DNA of 64,000 bases from Bradyrhizobium sp. AZCC 1693 (lineage in GTDB: Bacteria > Pseudomonadota > Alphaproteobacteria > Rhizobiales > Xanthobacteraceae): positions 2,046,001 through 2,110,000 of the forward strand of contig NZ_JAZHSD010000001.1 of the NCBI RefSeq assembly GCF_036924745.1. The letters run 5' to 3'. The notes under the pieces were generated by a model that did not search any database, was not told the origin of the DNA, and saw only the letters and a list, made by a program, of their open reading frames with translations. Within the stretch, counting starts at the first letter, position 1. Each line of letters opens with the position of its first letter. The position numbers and the translations under genes were made by a program. Below are positions 36,732 to 46,091 of the stretch, in pieces.

Positions 36732-37913
36732 CTATCCACGCGCCGGCAAACCGGGCCGCCTGATCACCTCATTACGAACGACTCCGTATAGCTCCTGCTG
36801 CTGTGCTTTCCCGGCCATGTAAAGCAGGAACAATAGATTGGATTGATGGAACACCACACCGTTTGTGAAAAAGAGCACCAGGAACAATGCAACGCAGGGC
36901 ATCCTGTATTCAGGGTCCAAGCGCGATAAAATCACATACCATGCACAAATGACGGTTGTTGTGCCGACAAGTCCGTAACAAACCATCAGATTGAGAAGGT
37001 CGTTATGAGCGGCCATCTGGGTTGGGCCAGACCCGAAACCATAAAGCCAGATCGCTCCACGCCCAAAAAGGAGTTCCAGCAGCGATGACCCTTCCAGCAT
37101 TTGGGTATAGTAGAGCCAGATTTCGTTGCGCCCGCTCGTCATACTGTAGATGTCGAGCTGCTGCTGAAAGGAATCTCGCTCTCTAAAAAGCATCCGTTGG
37201 AGAAACCCGTCCACTAATTCGGAGTTCGACAGAAGAAGGGCTATGGAGCTCCCCGAAACCACAAGCAGGACCAGAAATGCTCTCAAGTTCCACAGCGAGC
37301 TATATTTCCTGATCAAGAGTGCCAGAAGGAAGCCCAAGAGGGCGGATCGGACATTGAGAACGGCCAGTACGATCAATGCAACGATTGGAAAACCGATCCA
37401 TTGATTGATTATCAAAATTGAAAACTTGACTATCGTCTGGGCGACAACATGGAACGGCTGCTCATTGAGGGTGGTCAACAGATCCGCCTCCGCCCCGCTT
37501 TCGCGCACCAAGAAAATGATCACCAATCCGCACATCACGGGTGTGCCGAATATCAAAGCTCGCTTTCGTAAGCGGACAAAGATTGACGGATCGCAGCGCG
37601 ACAAGGACAACAGGAATATGATCGGCAAAAGGACTGTTATTGAAAAATAGAGTTGTGGGATCGCGTCGGCGGGTATCCAGAGCAGGTTAACTATCAGCAG
37701 CGACAAGACGGTAGCGCAGATAGCCATGTCCCCGCGAGTGATCCCAGATAATACGATCTTGATGGCCGCCAGCCCCAACGCCACGCCGACGTAAAGAGCC
37801 ACCACCATTGTGCCCTTTTCGTCAGGACTGAGAATGTCGGCACCGCACCTAAACATAAGGAACAAGAACAGCGCGTTTACAAGCATCTGCAGGTGCTCCG
37901 TTGTGGTTCGCAT
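36732..37913 (-). CDS. O-antigen/exopolysaccharide polymerase (Wzy-like)
   Basis: Polytopic membrane protein of 393 residues with roughly ten to eleven hydrophobic segments. The large periplasmic loop and motif region SGRNEIWLYYTQML followed by AHNDLLNLMVCYGLVG are typical of the Wzy_C/RfaL superfamily (the His of AHND is conserved). It would join repeat units after flipping. It is in opposite orientation to the flippase and lyase genes and reads toward them. Base composition is visibly poorer in GC than in the flanking transporter genes, as is common for polymerases of variable polysaccharide loci. Confidence 0.82.
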   Translation of the reverse strand: MRTTTEHLQMLVNALFLFLMFRCGADILSPDEKGTMVVALYVGVALGLAAIKIVLSGITRGDMAICATVLSLLIVNLLWIPADAIPQLYFSITVLLPIIFLLSLSRCDPSIFVRLRKRALIFGTPVMCGLVIIFLVRESGAEADLLTTLNEQPFHVVAQTIVKFSILIINQWIGFPIVALIVLAVLNVRSALLGFLLALLIRKYSSLWNLRAFLVLLVVSGSSIALLLSNSELVDGFLQRMLFRERDSFQQQLDIYSMTSGRNEIWLYYTQMLEGSSLLELLFGRGAIWLYGFGSGPTQMAAHNDLLNLMVCYGLVGTTTVICAWYVILSRLDPEYRMPCVALFLVLFFTNGVVFHQSNLLFLLYMAGKAQQQELYGVVRNEVIRRPGLPARG

Positions 37914-37966
37914 CTTTCAAGTTCTGGTATCGGTCTGACCGGGAACAACTTGTTGAGGCTCCACAT

Positions 37967-39931
37967 CTAGAGCACGCTAATTGTGATAGTCGAGGGTTCG
38001 TGGAGACGACCCTCGAAAAGGATCTGATCGGTAGGTATGCGCACGCCGAAGGATGGCGACAACCACCCAAGTCCTGCTGCTTCGTCGCCGCGAACCACCC
38101 TAGCCCTCAATGGACCGGCGCTTGCGATTCGAATGAATTGACGATTGTTGTGGGTGATCAATACCCCACTCCGATCCGGCTCGACTGTCGACTGGCAGGT
38201 CGGATCCAGGAGAAACGATACAGTAACGTTTCTGTCTGTGGGGACTTCAAGGAGTTCGTCAACGATCGTGAACCGCGAAGCGTCATCAAATTCCACCGTT
38301 CGTCGATGCGTTACGCCATATTGCGCGACGTAGCCGTCATGCTCTGCCACAACCCGCGCAATTGGAGCATTTTCGGACAATATGAGGCGCGCATTCGCCT
38401 TGCTCGCCCAGTTAAACGGCCCAGATGGGCGACTTGATCCAGTGCCATCAAGACTTAAAGTGTTATGAACCGTGGTATCCCTGAACAGATTCCGCAGGTC
38501 CCTGTTCGAATGATACAGGTACGTTCCAGCATCTACGATCACAGGCTGGCTGCCTACAGATAGCCAGATGGAAAGCGTATCTGCGTGGCCATGAGCAGCG
38601 ATTGACCGATAGCCAATTGGACCGTGATCGAACGTAAGAACGACAGGATCCTTATGCCAGCTTCGGATTACCGAGAAGCCGCCGCTCGTAAACGAACGCA
38701 TTCCAACAGGTTGTGCTGGTGACACATTGGCGGATCCCAGGATTACATCACGAATGCTTGGATCTTTGGCCGGTGGCGCGAGATCTGGGCGGCCGACGCA
38801 GCCCGAAACGACTGCGACAATGGACGCGACGTATTTTGGCTCTGGCGCTTGTGTCGTCGCGATAGCTCGGCAATCGTCGAAGTCGCCGATCGCAGGTATT
38901 TTTGCATCGCTGTCCATCAGCCAAAGAGAATGCTCAGACCACGCTGAAAGCCGCTCTACGGTAGCTGCTGGCAGGCTGCCTTCGCGTTCAAGGGCCGTGG
39001 CGGCAAGGAGGAACAGCTCAATCGAAAATGCAGAGTAGCCAGGAGATTGTTCAGCACCCACACCGTCCGGATGAATTTGCTGATCAATTTCGGCGAGCAA
39101 CGCGCGCCAGCTATTCTCGCGTAATACGACGGCACCGGGAAATCCCGGAGCCATGGTCGAGCCGACAATCAGTCCCGCAAGTTCGGCGATCCGGTGGTTG
39201 TTAGCGGAAGAATTGAGCGATGGAAATCGCCTGATCCAGTCGACATGTGCAAAGAAGAAGCGAAGCGCCGCTTTGCGTGTGACGCTGTCAAGGGAATCAA
39301 CTCCGATGATGGAGAGCGCCAACGCCACCGAGCTGATACGCAGGGCGAGTTCGATGCCGGAAATCCAGCTAGGTCCACGAAAGGGTGGATTGCCCGCCAT
39401 CCATGACCTGATCATACCAGCCAAAAGCGCAGACTCGCTATGGTTCTTGAGCACTGCATCGGCGGCGAGAGGAACTAGAAATTGCAGCCGATTGAGCTCC
39501 CAAACGCGCTTGATTTCTCGCGTGTTTATGCCATGCCGGAACGAGATGTCGAAGGTGTAGGCGTCCCATTGCGGAAATGACTCGCCGTTTTCGGGGTCGA
39601 TACGCCAGAACCTCGGATCTGGTGGAATCAAAGGAGGCTTCGGCCAACGCGCACCGAGAAGGCAAAAGTTGCCAGCACGGATGTTGTCGGCTTCGCGCGT
39701 TATGAGAGCGGAGAGATCTGGTGAAGCGGCGATAATCCGGGAACGAATGCCGGGTATCATCGTCAGCGGACCAAATGGCTCAACCGCGTCCCAGCCGCCA
39801 TCATGCCGACGCGCAGCTTGCCTACTGGCAGTCTCGCGTACCCGGTGGGCAATCTCCGCCGCACTCATTGCCGCCAGACGGTCACGGTACCAGGCGATTC
39901 GACCAAAAACGGATCCCAAAAAGCGCCTCAC
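37967..39931 (-). CDS. Heparinase II/III-family protein
   Basis: Large carbohydrate-active protein, 654 residues. The N-terminal alpha/alpha-toroid region is about 40-340 (LNSSANNHRIAELAGLIVGS carries the conserved Asn-Asn-His and following Glu). A beta-sandwich Heparinase II/III domain is at about 400-640, with GHADTLSIWLSVGSQPVIVD and the Tyr/His-containing GIGYRS-like stretch before it. No signal peptide is apparent. Such proteins are frequent in EPS loci and act as lyases or in sugar modification. It begins close to the GT4 gene on the same strand and ends 53 bases before the polymerase start. Confidence 0.85.
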   Translation of the reverse strand: MRRFLGSVFGRIAWYRDRLAAMSAAEIAHRVRETASRQAARRHDGGWDAVEPFGPLTMIPGIRSRIIAASPDLSALITREADNIRAGNFCLLGARWPKPPLIPPDPRFWRIDPENGESFPQWDAYTFDISFRHGINTREIKRVWELNRLQFLVPLAADAVLKNHSESALLAGMIRSWMAGNPPFRGPSWISGIELALRISSVALALSIIGVDSLDSVTRKAALRFFFAHVDWIRRFPSLNSSANNHRIAELAGLIVGSTMAPGFPGAVVLRENSWRALLAEIDQQIHPDGVGAEQSPGYSAFSIELFLLAATALEREGSLPAATVERLSAWSEHSLWLMDSDAKIPAIGDFDDCRAIATTQAPEPKYVASIVAVVSGCVGRPDLAPPAKDPSIRDVILGSANVSPAQPVGMRSFTSGGFSVIRSWHKDPVVLTFDHGPIGYRSIAAHGHADTLSIWLSVGSQPVIVDAGTYLYHSNRDLRNLFRDTTVHNTLSLDGTGSSRPSGPFNWASKANARLILSENAPIARVVAEHDGYVAQYGVTHRRTVEFDDASRFTIVDELLEVPTDRNVTVSFLLDPTCQSTVEPDRSGVLITHNNRQFIRIASAGPLRARVVRGDEAAGLGWLSPSFGVRIPTDQILFEGRLHEPSTITISVL

Positions 39932-40006
39932 ATGGTTGATGCAACTAAATTTCTAGCGTCGCGGGTCAAACGACTGGGGTTTTCGGTAACGCGTAATACA
40001 CGCATG

Positions 40007-41170
40007 TCAGCGCTGTCCCGCGTCGACCGATTCAGTCCAGATCGCCACGAGGCGTTCAGCGCAAACTTCAATGTCCAACCGCGTTCTATGCAAAGCCTTT
40101 CCAGCCTCTCCAAGACGCCGCCTCAAGCCTGGATCCTCAATGAGGCGGCCGAGTGCGGAAGCGAGTCCCTCGGCGGAACCTGGTTCGACGAACAGTCCAG
40201 TCTTCTCGTGCTCAATAATATCTGGAAGCGCTCCGACCGGGGTACAAATGACGGCCGCGCCGTGAGCTAGTGCCTCGATCACCGACATCGGGAGATTTTC
40301 ACTAAGGGATGGAAGCACCAGAATATTGGCCTCACGCAACAGCGCCTCGACCCGCGCCGGCTCGACCCAACCGGGCACCGAGATACGATCGCCAAGCCCC
40401 GCTTGCTCAACTGCGGCTCTCGTATCCTTCACCGCTCCGTCACCTGCCAACGTCGCCCTCCAGCCAGACTTGGAAGCCAGGCTCGCAAGAGCCGACACAA
40501 GTTGCGGAACACCTTTTTCCGGCCCGAGCCGGCCCAAGAAGAGAATGTTGGCTGCATCACCCATGATTCCGGGATTCCTGGCGATAGCTTTCCGTGTGGC
40601 ATTTGGAACAACGACAATTTTTCTGGAACAGTCCGGAACTCTGTCAGAAACTATCCGCTGCCAGTAGTTGCCGAGCACGACGATCCTCTGGCTCTTTCGA
40701 AACATCCGATCTATTTCATTCTTCAGGATACCCTTCCGAGAATCCCAAAAATGATCAAACTGCCCGCTATGCAGATGCAACGTGTATGGCAGCCGACAGA
40801 TTCTTGAGATGCGGGCCAAGATGAGTTTGCGATACGTGCTGCCGTGCGCCGAAAGATTTATATGCACAACATCTACTCGTCCGAGCAGCCTGAGCAGCAA
40901 CAAGCGCACGATGGCGAGCGCAAGAAAGGCGGGTGAGAACAGTATCGATCCCGGGCCTCGAGTGGTGATGAAATTAGATTTTGTGTTTGCGAAACGCTCT
41001 ATTCGTAGAGCGCCTCGCAACTCGTCCATCATACGATCAACGCCTCCTTGGCCACCTGCGCCGAGGGGAGTAAAAACGACAACCTGAAGCGGACGAACCG
41101 CTCCTTCATTGGATTTCGTTTCGCTTGTGCAAGCCGTGTCTGTCCTTCTCTGGTTAGCCAACATTGTCAT
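40007..41170 (-). CDS. Glycosyltransferase family 4 (GT-B), first
   Basis: Cytoplasmic or peripheral transferase of 387 residues. The ATG at 41170 overlaps the TGA of the upstream asparagine-synthase-like gene (ATGA); the longer frame upstream is rejected. GT-B features: N-terminal GAGGQGGVDRMMDEL, then the C-terminal Glycos_transf_1 domain with ILFLGRLGPEKGVPQLVSAL, GWVEPARVEALLREANILVLPS and the EX7E-type stretch ENLPMSVIEALAHGAAVICT. It would add one sugar of the repeat unit; donor and linkage are unknown. Confidence 0.88.
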   Translation of the reverse strand: MTMLANQRRTDTACTSETKSNEGAVRPLQVVVFTPLGAGGQGGVDRMMDELRGALRIERFANTKSNFITTRGPGSILFSPAFLALAIVRLLLLRLLGRVDVVHINLSAHGSTYRKLILARISRICRLPYTLHLHSGQFDHFWDSRKGILKNEIDRMFRKSQRIVVLGNYWQRIVSDRVPDCSRKIVVVPNATRKAIARNPGIMGDAANILFLGRLGPEKGVPQLVSALASLASKSGWRATLAGDGAVKDTRAAVEQAGLGDRISVPGWVEPARVEALLREANILVLPSLSENLPMSVIEALAHGAAVICTPVGALPDIIEHEKTGLFVEPGSAEGLASALGRLIEDPGLRRRLGEAGKALHRTRLDIEVCAERLVAIWTESVDAGQR

Positions 41171-43044
41171 GTTGCTATCCTGAAGGTGCGCAAGAACATC
41201 TCGAGATTTATCAATGACCAAAGGACTCTTTCGTGGTTCTGTCGACCATCAAGGTGCTCCGTCACAAGCCTGCGAAGCTTAAGGCCGCTTACTAACCGTG
41301 CAACGCTCGATGTTTCACTCACCAGCATGTCCTTTAGGAACGCACGGTAAGGCCCTCTGAACCATTCTCCGACGGGCACACGGAATCCGACCTTTTTCCG
41401 TCGCAAGATTTCCGGTGGCAAGATCTTGTCCATCGCAGCACGTAGCACCGTCTTGCCACCCTTGCCTCCGGTCAGAAACTCGTCCGGGAATCGTGCCACG
41501 ACGCTGGCCAGCACTGTATCCATGAACGGCATCCGCCCCTCGATCGAGCCAGCCATCATCATTCGATCGCCTCGCTCCAACAGATTATCTGGAAGCCAGG
41601 ATGTCTGATCGAAAAATAGCGTACGCCGCAGACTGGATTCTATCTCCGACGAGTATGGGAAGAGGTCCGGCGGCATTGCCGATAGCCGCCGACCTAGCAT
41701 CGCTTCGCTTTCGCCAACCGAAAGGCCACCGAACCATACCCGCATGCGGTTCACATGGTCGCGCTCGCCCGCTGCCAATGCAAGGATCTTCACACGCCGC
41801 ATCCCATAGGGCAATGAACGCGCCAGCGGATGGATCAGTCGGTCATGCAATAGCTTTGGCATAAGCCATTGGTACAGACCTATCCACTGCTCAGCCCGAT
41901 GCTTCGGGTATCCACCCATCAGCTCATCGGCGCCCTCTCCCGTGAGTACCATCTTCACGTTACGAGAGGCCATCTCCGAAAGCATGAAGATCGGAACGTC
42001 GGATGCCTCGCTAACCGGCGCGCCACGCCGCAAAACGGCTGTTGACCAATGCTCCAGGAAGGCATTTGGTTCGACGACTAGTTCATTGTGACTGGTACCG
42101 AATTGACCTGCGACGACACGCGCATGATCGAGCTCCGAATACTCCGCTTCCCGAAAGCCTACCGAGAACGTTCGCACCGGCTCTGCGCTATGCCTAACCA
42201 TGGTTGCTACGACCGCCGACGAGTCAACGCCACCCGAAAGATACGCGCCGAACGGCGCGTCGCTACGCATGCGAATGCGAACGGCCTCGTCAAATGTCGC
42301 TTCGAATAGACGAATGGCATCTTCAAATGACTTAACGTCCGGCACTGTCGTCGCGAACGGCGGCGTAAAATAGCGTGTTGTCTTCAGCGTTCCGCCTTGC
42401 CATACGGCATAGTGACCAGGCAGCAGCTTCTTCACCGCACGGAAAAACGTGGAGGGCCCTGGAACATAGCGATTGAGAAGATATTGGCCCAGCGCTTCCG
42501 AATCGAACGCTCGGCTAAAACCCGGAAACTGAACGATCGGCTCAATCTCCGAGCCGAAGAGAAGAACACCCTGCAGCTCGGCGAGAAACAGTGGCTTTTT
42601 GCCGAAGGCGTCGCGGGCAAGTACTAGTCGCTGCTCGGTCTCGTCCCACAGCGCAAAGCCGAACATGCCGCGCAATCTGCGTACTGCGTCGAGCTGCCAG
42701 GCGCGATAGGCTTCGATAAGCACCTCGGTATCCGAGTTCGTGCGAAAGCGATGGCCAAGCGCAACGAGTTCCTGTCGTAGTTCAACGTAATTATAGATTT
42801 CGCCGTTGAAGATTAAGGTGAAGCGGCCGTCCTCACTCGACATTGGCTGCGCGCCGCCACCGATGTCGATAATCGAAAGCCGGCGGTGGCCGAAGCCGAT
42901 TTGAAATCGCTCATCAGACGTCTCGTGAAGCCGGTAGCCCGAGCCGTCCGGCCCCCGATGACACATCAAATCGGTAAGGCTGATAAGGGTGTTGCGATCC
43001 TGATGCTTCGCCGCCTCAACGACCCATCCGAATATCCCGCACAT
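41167..43044 (-). CDS. Glutamine-hydrolysing asparagine synthase-like amidotransferase (AsnB)
   Basis: 625-residue protein. Class II glutaminase domain 1-200, with the nucleophile Cys2 (MCGIFGWV) and landmarks HRGPDGSG and NGEIYNYVELR. The synthetase domain follows, with the pyrophosphate loop AYLSGGVDSSAVVATM. In polysaccharide loci such enzymes often amidate sugar carboxylates (for example uronamides) instead of aspartate. The nearby nucleotide-sugar dehydrogenase makes uronates, which fits that role; this is inference. Transcribed with the two flanking GT4 genes. Confidence 0.88.
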   Translation of the reverse strand: MCGIFGWVVEAAKHQDRNTLISLTDLMCHRGPDGSGYRLHETSDERFQIGFGHRRLSIIDIGGGAQPMSSEDGRFTLIFNGEIYNYVELRQELVALGHRFRTNSDTEVLIEAYRAWQLDAVRRLRGMFGFALWDETEQRLVLARDAFGKKPLFLAELQGVLLFGSEIEPIVQFPGFSRAFDSEALGQYLLNRYVPGPSTFFRAVKKLLPGHYAVWQGGTLKTTRYFTPPFATTVPDVKSFEDAIRLFEATFDEAVRIRMRSDAPFGAYLSGGVDSSAVVATMVRHSAEPVRTFSVGFREAEYSELDHARVVAGQFGTSHNELVVEPNAFLEHWSTAVLRRGAPVSEASDVPIFMLSEMASRNVKMVLTGEGADELMGGYPKHRAEQWIGLYQWLMPKLLHDRLIHPLARSLPYGMRRVKILALAAGERDHVNRMRVWFGGLSVGESEAMLGRRLSAMPPDLFPYSSEIESSLRRTLFFDQTSWLPDNLLERGDRMMMAGSIEGRMPFMDTVLASVVARFPDEFLTGGKGGKTVLRAAMDKILPPEILRRKKVGFRVPVGEWFRGPYRAFLKDMLVSETSSVARLVSGLKLRRLVTEHLDGRQNHERVLWSLINLEMFLRTFRIAT

Positions 43045-43168
43045 TGCGACGCCCTATCTGCACCACATCAGGCGATTGCCGACATATGAAACCGCCGCGA
43101 TTAAGCTCTCAATCAAACGAACAGGGCCGGGAGGCCGAATGAATGGTTGCCATAGTGAGCTCGCTTAA

Positions 43169-44590
43169 TCAGCTGTCGCGTCGCCTCAGTTCAAGTACAT
43201 CAGCGCGTCGCCGGCGGCTCGGTGAATATCTCAGACTGAAGACCTTTTCATAAGCATTCAGAAGGTTTGCTGCCTCGTGGTCCCAAGCGAGTTCGTCACG
43301 GATTCTCTTCTGGCCGAATGCGCCCATACGGACACGCCGCACCGGATCATCGATAAGCTCCAGTATCTTGTCGCCAAACTCCGCGGTATCTGTATTCCTT
43401 GCATATAAAGATGCCTCTGCGGCCGAAACCCGCCCTTCGGTGAGGTCGAATTGAACGATGGGCCTGCCCAAGGCCATGTACTCCATGATCTTGTTCATCG
43501 TAGATTTGTCGTTGATCGTGCTGGGGCGGTCCGGATTTACGCAGACGTCTGCCGTCGAAAGTATTGTGAACAGCGTCTCATCATCGACACGGCCGGTGAA
43601 CGTCACCAATTCGTCCAGCTCAAAGGACGTTGCAAGTTTCCTGACTTCCTCCAATACCGGCCCACTCCCGACAACGACGAACTGGACATCATCGCGGTTT
43701 CGTCTCCTGCGGACGTGCTTGATCGACTCCAGTAGCAGATCGATCCCTTCCGGTTCTCCAATAACACCCACATATGCGACCAGGAATTTCCTTCCTTTCT
43801 TCCAGGCCGGGTCTGGTGGAACCGATCGCACGCGCGAAAGGTTCGGACCGGAGCGCACAATGAACACACGATCCGGGCTCATTCGCCCTCGTTCAATGGC
43901 GATGGTACGGTACGATTGATTTGTCGCTATTGATACGTCAGATAATGCGAATGTCATGCGCTCGAGAAGGACCAAAACCCGCCAGAGAAGGCCACGACGT
44001 TTGAATTTTGCTTCATAAAACTCCGGATTGATATCGTGCTGGTCGTAGATGAATGATTTTCCAAACAGGAACTTATGAAATGCACCAACTACGAAAATGA
44101 GATCCGGCGGATTACAAGCGTGGACCACATCAAATCCACGCGTTGCGAGAATTTTCAGACTCAGCACGAACTCCCAGAACAATGCCGCGCCGTATTCGGC
44201 GAAATAGCTCAGCACCCCCCGCCCTTCTCTCGGCAACCAGTGGCGATAGACCGCGATTCCATCGATGATCTCAAATGAGGCCGACGCACCCGGTCCCTTG
44301 GGACAAATTACAGACACCTCATAGCCATGCTGCGCCAATGTGCTGGCCTCCGACCACACTCGGCGATCGAACGGCACTGGAAGATTTTCGACGATGATGA
44401 GCACCCGGCGGCGAACCGAACCATTGATCCCGGGTTGGGCAGCCGGCGCGGCACCGGCCGGCCCCGAAGTGGCATCCGAACCGGCCAATTCGCGGAGCTG
44501 GCTCTCGATGCCGACCGACTTGGGTGGCTTCGCTACGCCCGCTTGAGCAGGGCGGCCCGCACCGCGATCGTCACGAAAGCGTGTTAACAT
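43169..44590 (-). CDS. Glycosyltransferase family 4 (GT-B), second
   Basis: 473 residues from the ATG at 44590, which lies inside the end of the dehydrogenase gene; a longer frame begins 60 bases earlier. Residues 1-60 are a low-complexity Ala/Gly/Pro-rich leader. The N-terminal Rossmann domain has RVLIIVENLPVPFDRRVWSE, characteristic of WbuB-like GT4 proteins, and VVHACNPPDLIF. The C-terminal domain has YVGVIGEPEGIDLLLESIKH and STMNKIMEYMALGRPIVQFD with the conserved Glu. It forms a leftward unit with the dehydrogenase upstream and AsnB downstream. Confidence 0.88.
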   Translation of the reverse strand: MLTRFRDDRGAGRPAQAGVAKPPKSVGIESQLRELAGSDATSGPAGAAPAAQPGINGSVRRRVLIIVENLPVPFDRRVWSEASTLAQHGYEVSVICPKGPGASASFEIIDGIAVYRHWLPREGRGVLSYFAEYGAALFWEFVLSLKILATRGFDVVHACNPPDLIFVVGAFHKFLFGKSFIYDQHDINPEFYEAKFKRRGLLWRVLVLLERMTFALSDVSIATNQSYRTIAIERGRMSPDRVFIVRSGPNLSRVRSVPPDPAWKKGRKFLVAYVGVIGEPEGIDLLLESIKHVRRRRNRDDVQFVVVGSGPVLEEVRKLATSFELDELVTFTGRVDDETLFTILSTADVCVNPDRPSTINDKSTMNKIMEYMALGRPIVQFDLTEGRVSAAEASLYARNTDTAEFGDKILELIDDPVRRVRMGAFGQKRIRDELAWDHEAANLLNAYEKVFSLRYSPSRRRRADVLELRRRDS

Positions 44591-45833
44591 CGATGATCCG
44601 CCTGGTGCGTAATGCCATGTGTTTCGCCCATCCCCTGGTGTCGATGACAAGGTCGAACAGCTCCGACTCGGCGACCGACTTTGGGATCAGTAGTTTGCGG
44701 AGTGCGGGCAGATTTGAAAACGCATAGCCAAGATTCTGACCCAACAATTTGGACGGCTCGACGTGGGGATCGTAGATCGACAAGCCGATATGCGACTGAA
44801 GGAATTTTCGAGCCAGGTCGATATTAGGACTCTCGCGCAGATCGTCACTGTCCTCCTTGAAGGCTAGCCCCAGCATAAGCACATGCCCACCCGCCGGAAC
44901 GGCTTTCACGCAATTCTCAAACAGAAAATTCTTGTGCGCGTCATTCGATCTCAGAATCGAATCCACAAGGTGAGTATGTGCCCCGACGTCGCTTGCAATG
45001 TACTGGAGCGCGCGAACGTCTTTTGGCAGGCATGAGCCACCGAATGCGCCACCCGGCCTCAAATAATTGGGTGAGATGTTGAGCTTCGTGTCGGAGATGA
45101 ATATCTTATGAACAGTAGCTGCGCTGATATTGAGCTTATCGCAAACCCGACCCACTTCGTTGGCAAACGCAATCTTTATGGCGTGAAACGTGTTGTCGAC
45201 GAATTTTGTCATCTCAGCCGCACGATAAGTCGTGTAGAAGACCGGCGCTGCGATTCTTGCGTTCAACTCGTCAAGAGCCGAGCACCTTCCCTCATCCTTC
45301 GTTCCAATCACGATCCTCGGCGGATTGAAGAAGTCTTCGATCGCTACAGATTCGCGTAGGAACTCAGGGTTGTAGACGAGCTCGACGAGATCCATCCTAT
45401 CTTTCAACGCGTCTTCGAAAATCGGGAGCACCAGTTCCTCGATCGTGCCGGGTCGCATCGTTGAGCGAAATACGACCGTCAACGTCGCCGCCCGAGCGGG
45501 GTTGACCAACTCCGCGATCTGATGGGACACCTCTACGATAAAGCTCATATTGTGAGACCCGTCCGGCGCACTGGGCGTTCCCACACAGACTATGGCCATG
45601 GCGCAACTATCGAGATGCCGGCTCGCATCCTTCGTCGCGCTCAGCAAACCCTTCCTAACAGAACGTGCTACAAGGTCATCGAGGCCGGGCTCCGTGATCG
45701 GTGACTTGCCTGCATTGACGATCGCCACTTTTTCATCGCTGATGTCGACACCGATCACTTCGTGGCCGTCCCTGGTGAGGCAGGCGGCCGCCGTCATGCC
45801 AACGTAACCAAGTCCGAACACCGCAATTTTCAT
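44571..45833 (-). CDS. GDP-mannose 6-dehydrogenase/UDP-glucose dehydrogenase family enzyme
   Basis: Cytoplasmic four-electron nucleotide-sugar dehydrogenase, 420 residues. NAD-binding GLGYVGMTAAACL at 7-19, the ELVYNPEFLRE motif, the TKFVDNTFHAIKIAFANE helix, and the catalytic Cys in AFGGSCLPKDVRAL. CLPKD together with overall length resembles AlgD-type GDP-mannose dehydrogenase more than rhizobial Ugd (which reads CFPKD), so GDP-mannuronate is the likely product. UDP-glucuronate remains an alternative. Its end overlaps the second GT4 gene by 20 bases, and about 260 bp without a gene lie upstream. Confidence 0.85.
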   Translation of the reverse strand: MKIAVFGLGYVGMTAAACLTRDGHEVIGVDISDEKVAIVNAGKSPITEPGLDDLVARSVRKGLLSATKDASRHLDSCAMAIVCVGTPSAPDGSHNMSFIVEVSHQIAELVNPARAATLTVVFRSTMRPGTIEELVLPIFEDALKDRMDLVELVYNPEFLRESVAIEDFFNPPRIVIGTKDEGRCSALDELNARIAAPVFYTTYRAAEMTKFVDNTFHAIKIAFANEVGRVCDKLNISAATVHKIFISDTKLNISPNYLRPGGAFGGSCLPKDVRALQYIASDVGAHTHLVDSILRSNDAHKNFLFENCVKAVPAGGHVLMLGLAFKEDSDDLRESPNIDLARKFLQSHIGLSIYDPHVEPSKLLGQNLGYAFSNLPALRKLLIPKSVAESELFDLVIDTRGWAKHMALRTRRIIDVNTLS

Positions 45834-46091
45834 CGTAGGTTCACCACTTTCCCTCCTGTTACAATGGCCCCGGGGTGCGCCGAGGTCATTTGAGCAAAGG
45901 TGGGTTACTGGGGGCTGAGTGGCTACCCTATTGTGAGTACTCAGGTGATGACCTGATTTCTCTATCGCTGCCGTCTATGTAAGCCCGCAACGCGAATGGT
46001 TTCCATTCGCCCGCTGCCCGCAGCGATTCCCATAACGGGACGACATGCTCCACGACCGGCGGTCGAAAGACTACCAAATTCCTCGCTCGAA

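Noticed and set aside
29772..44590. Exosortase/PEP-CTERM-type EPS cluster
   Set aside because: AsnB and heparinase-like genes resemble such clusters, but no exosortase or PEP-CTERM protein is present in the window.
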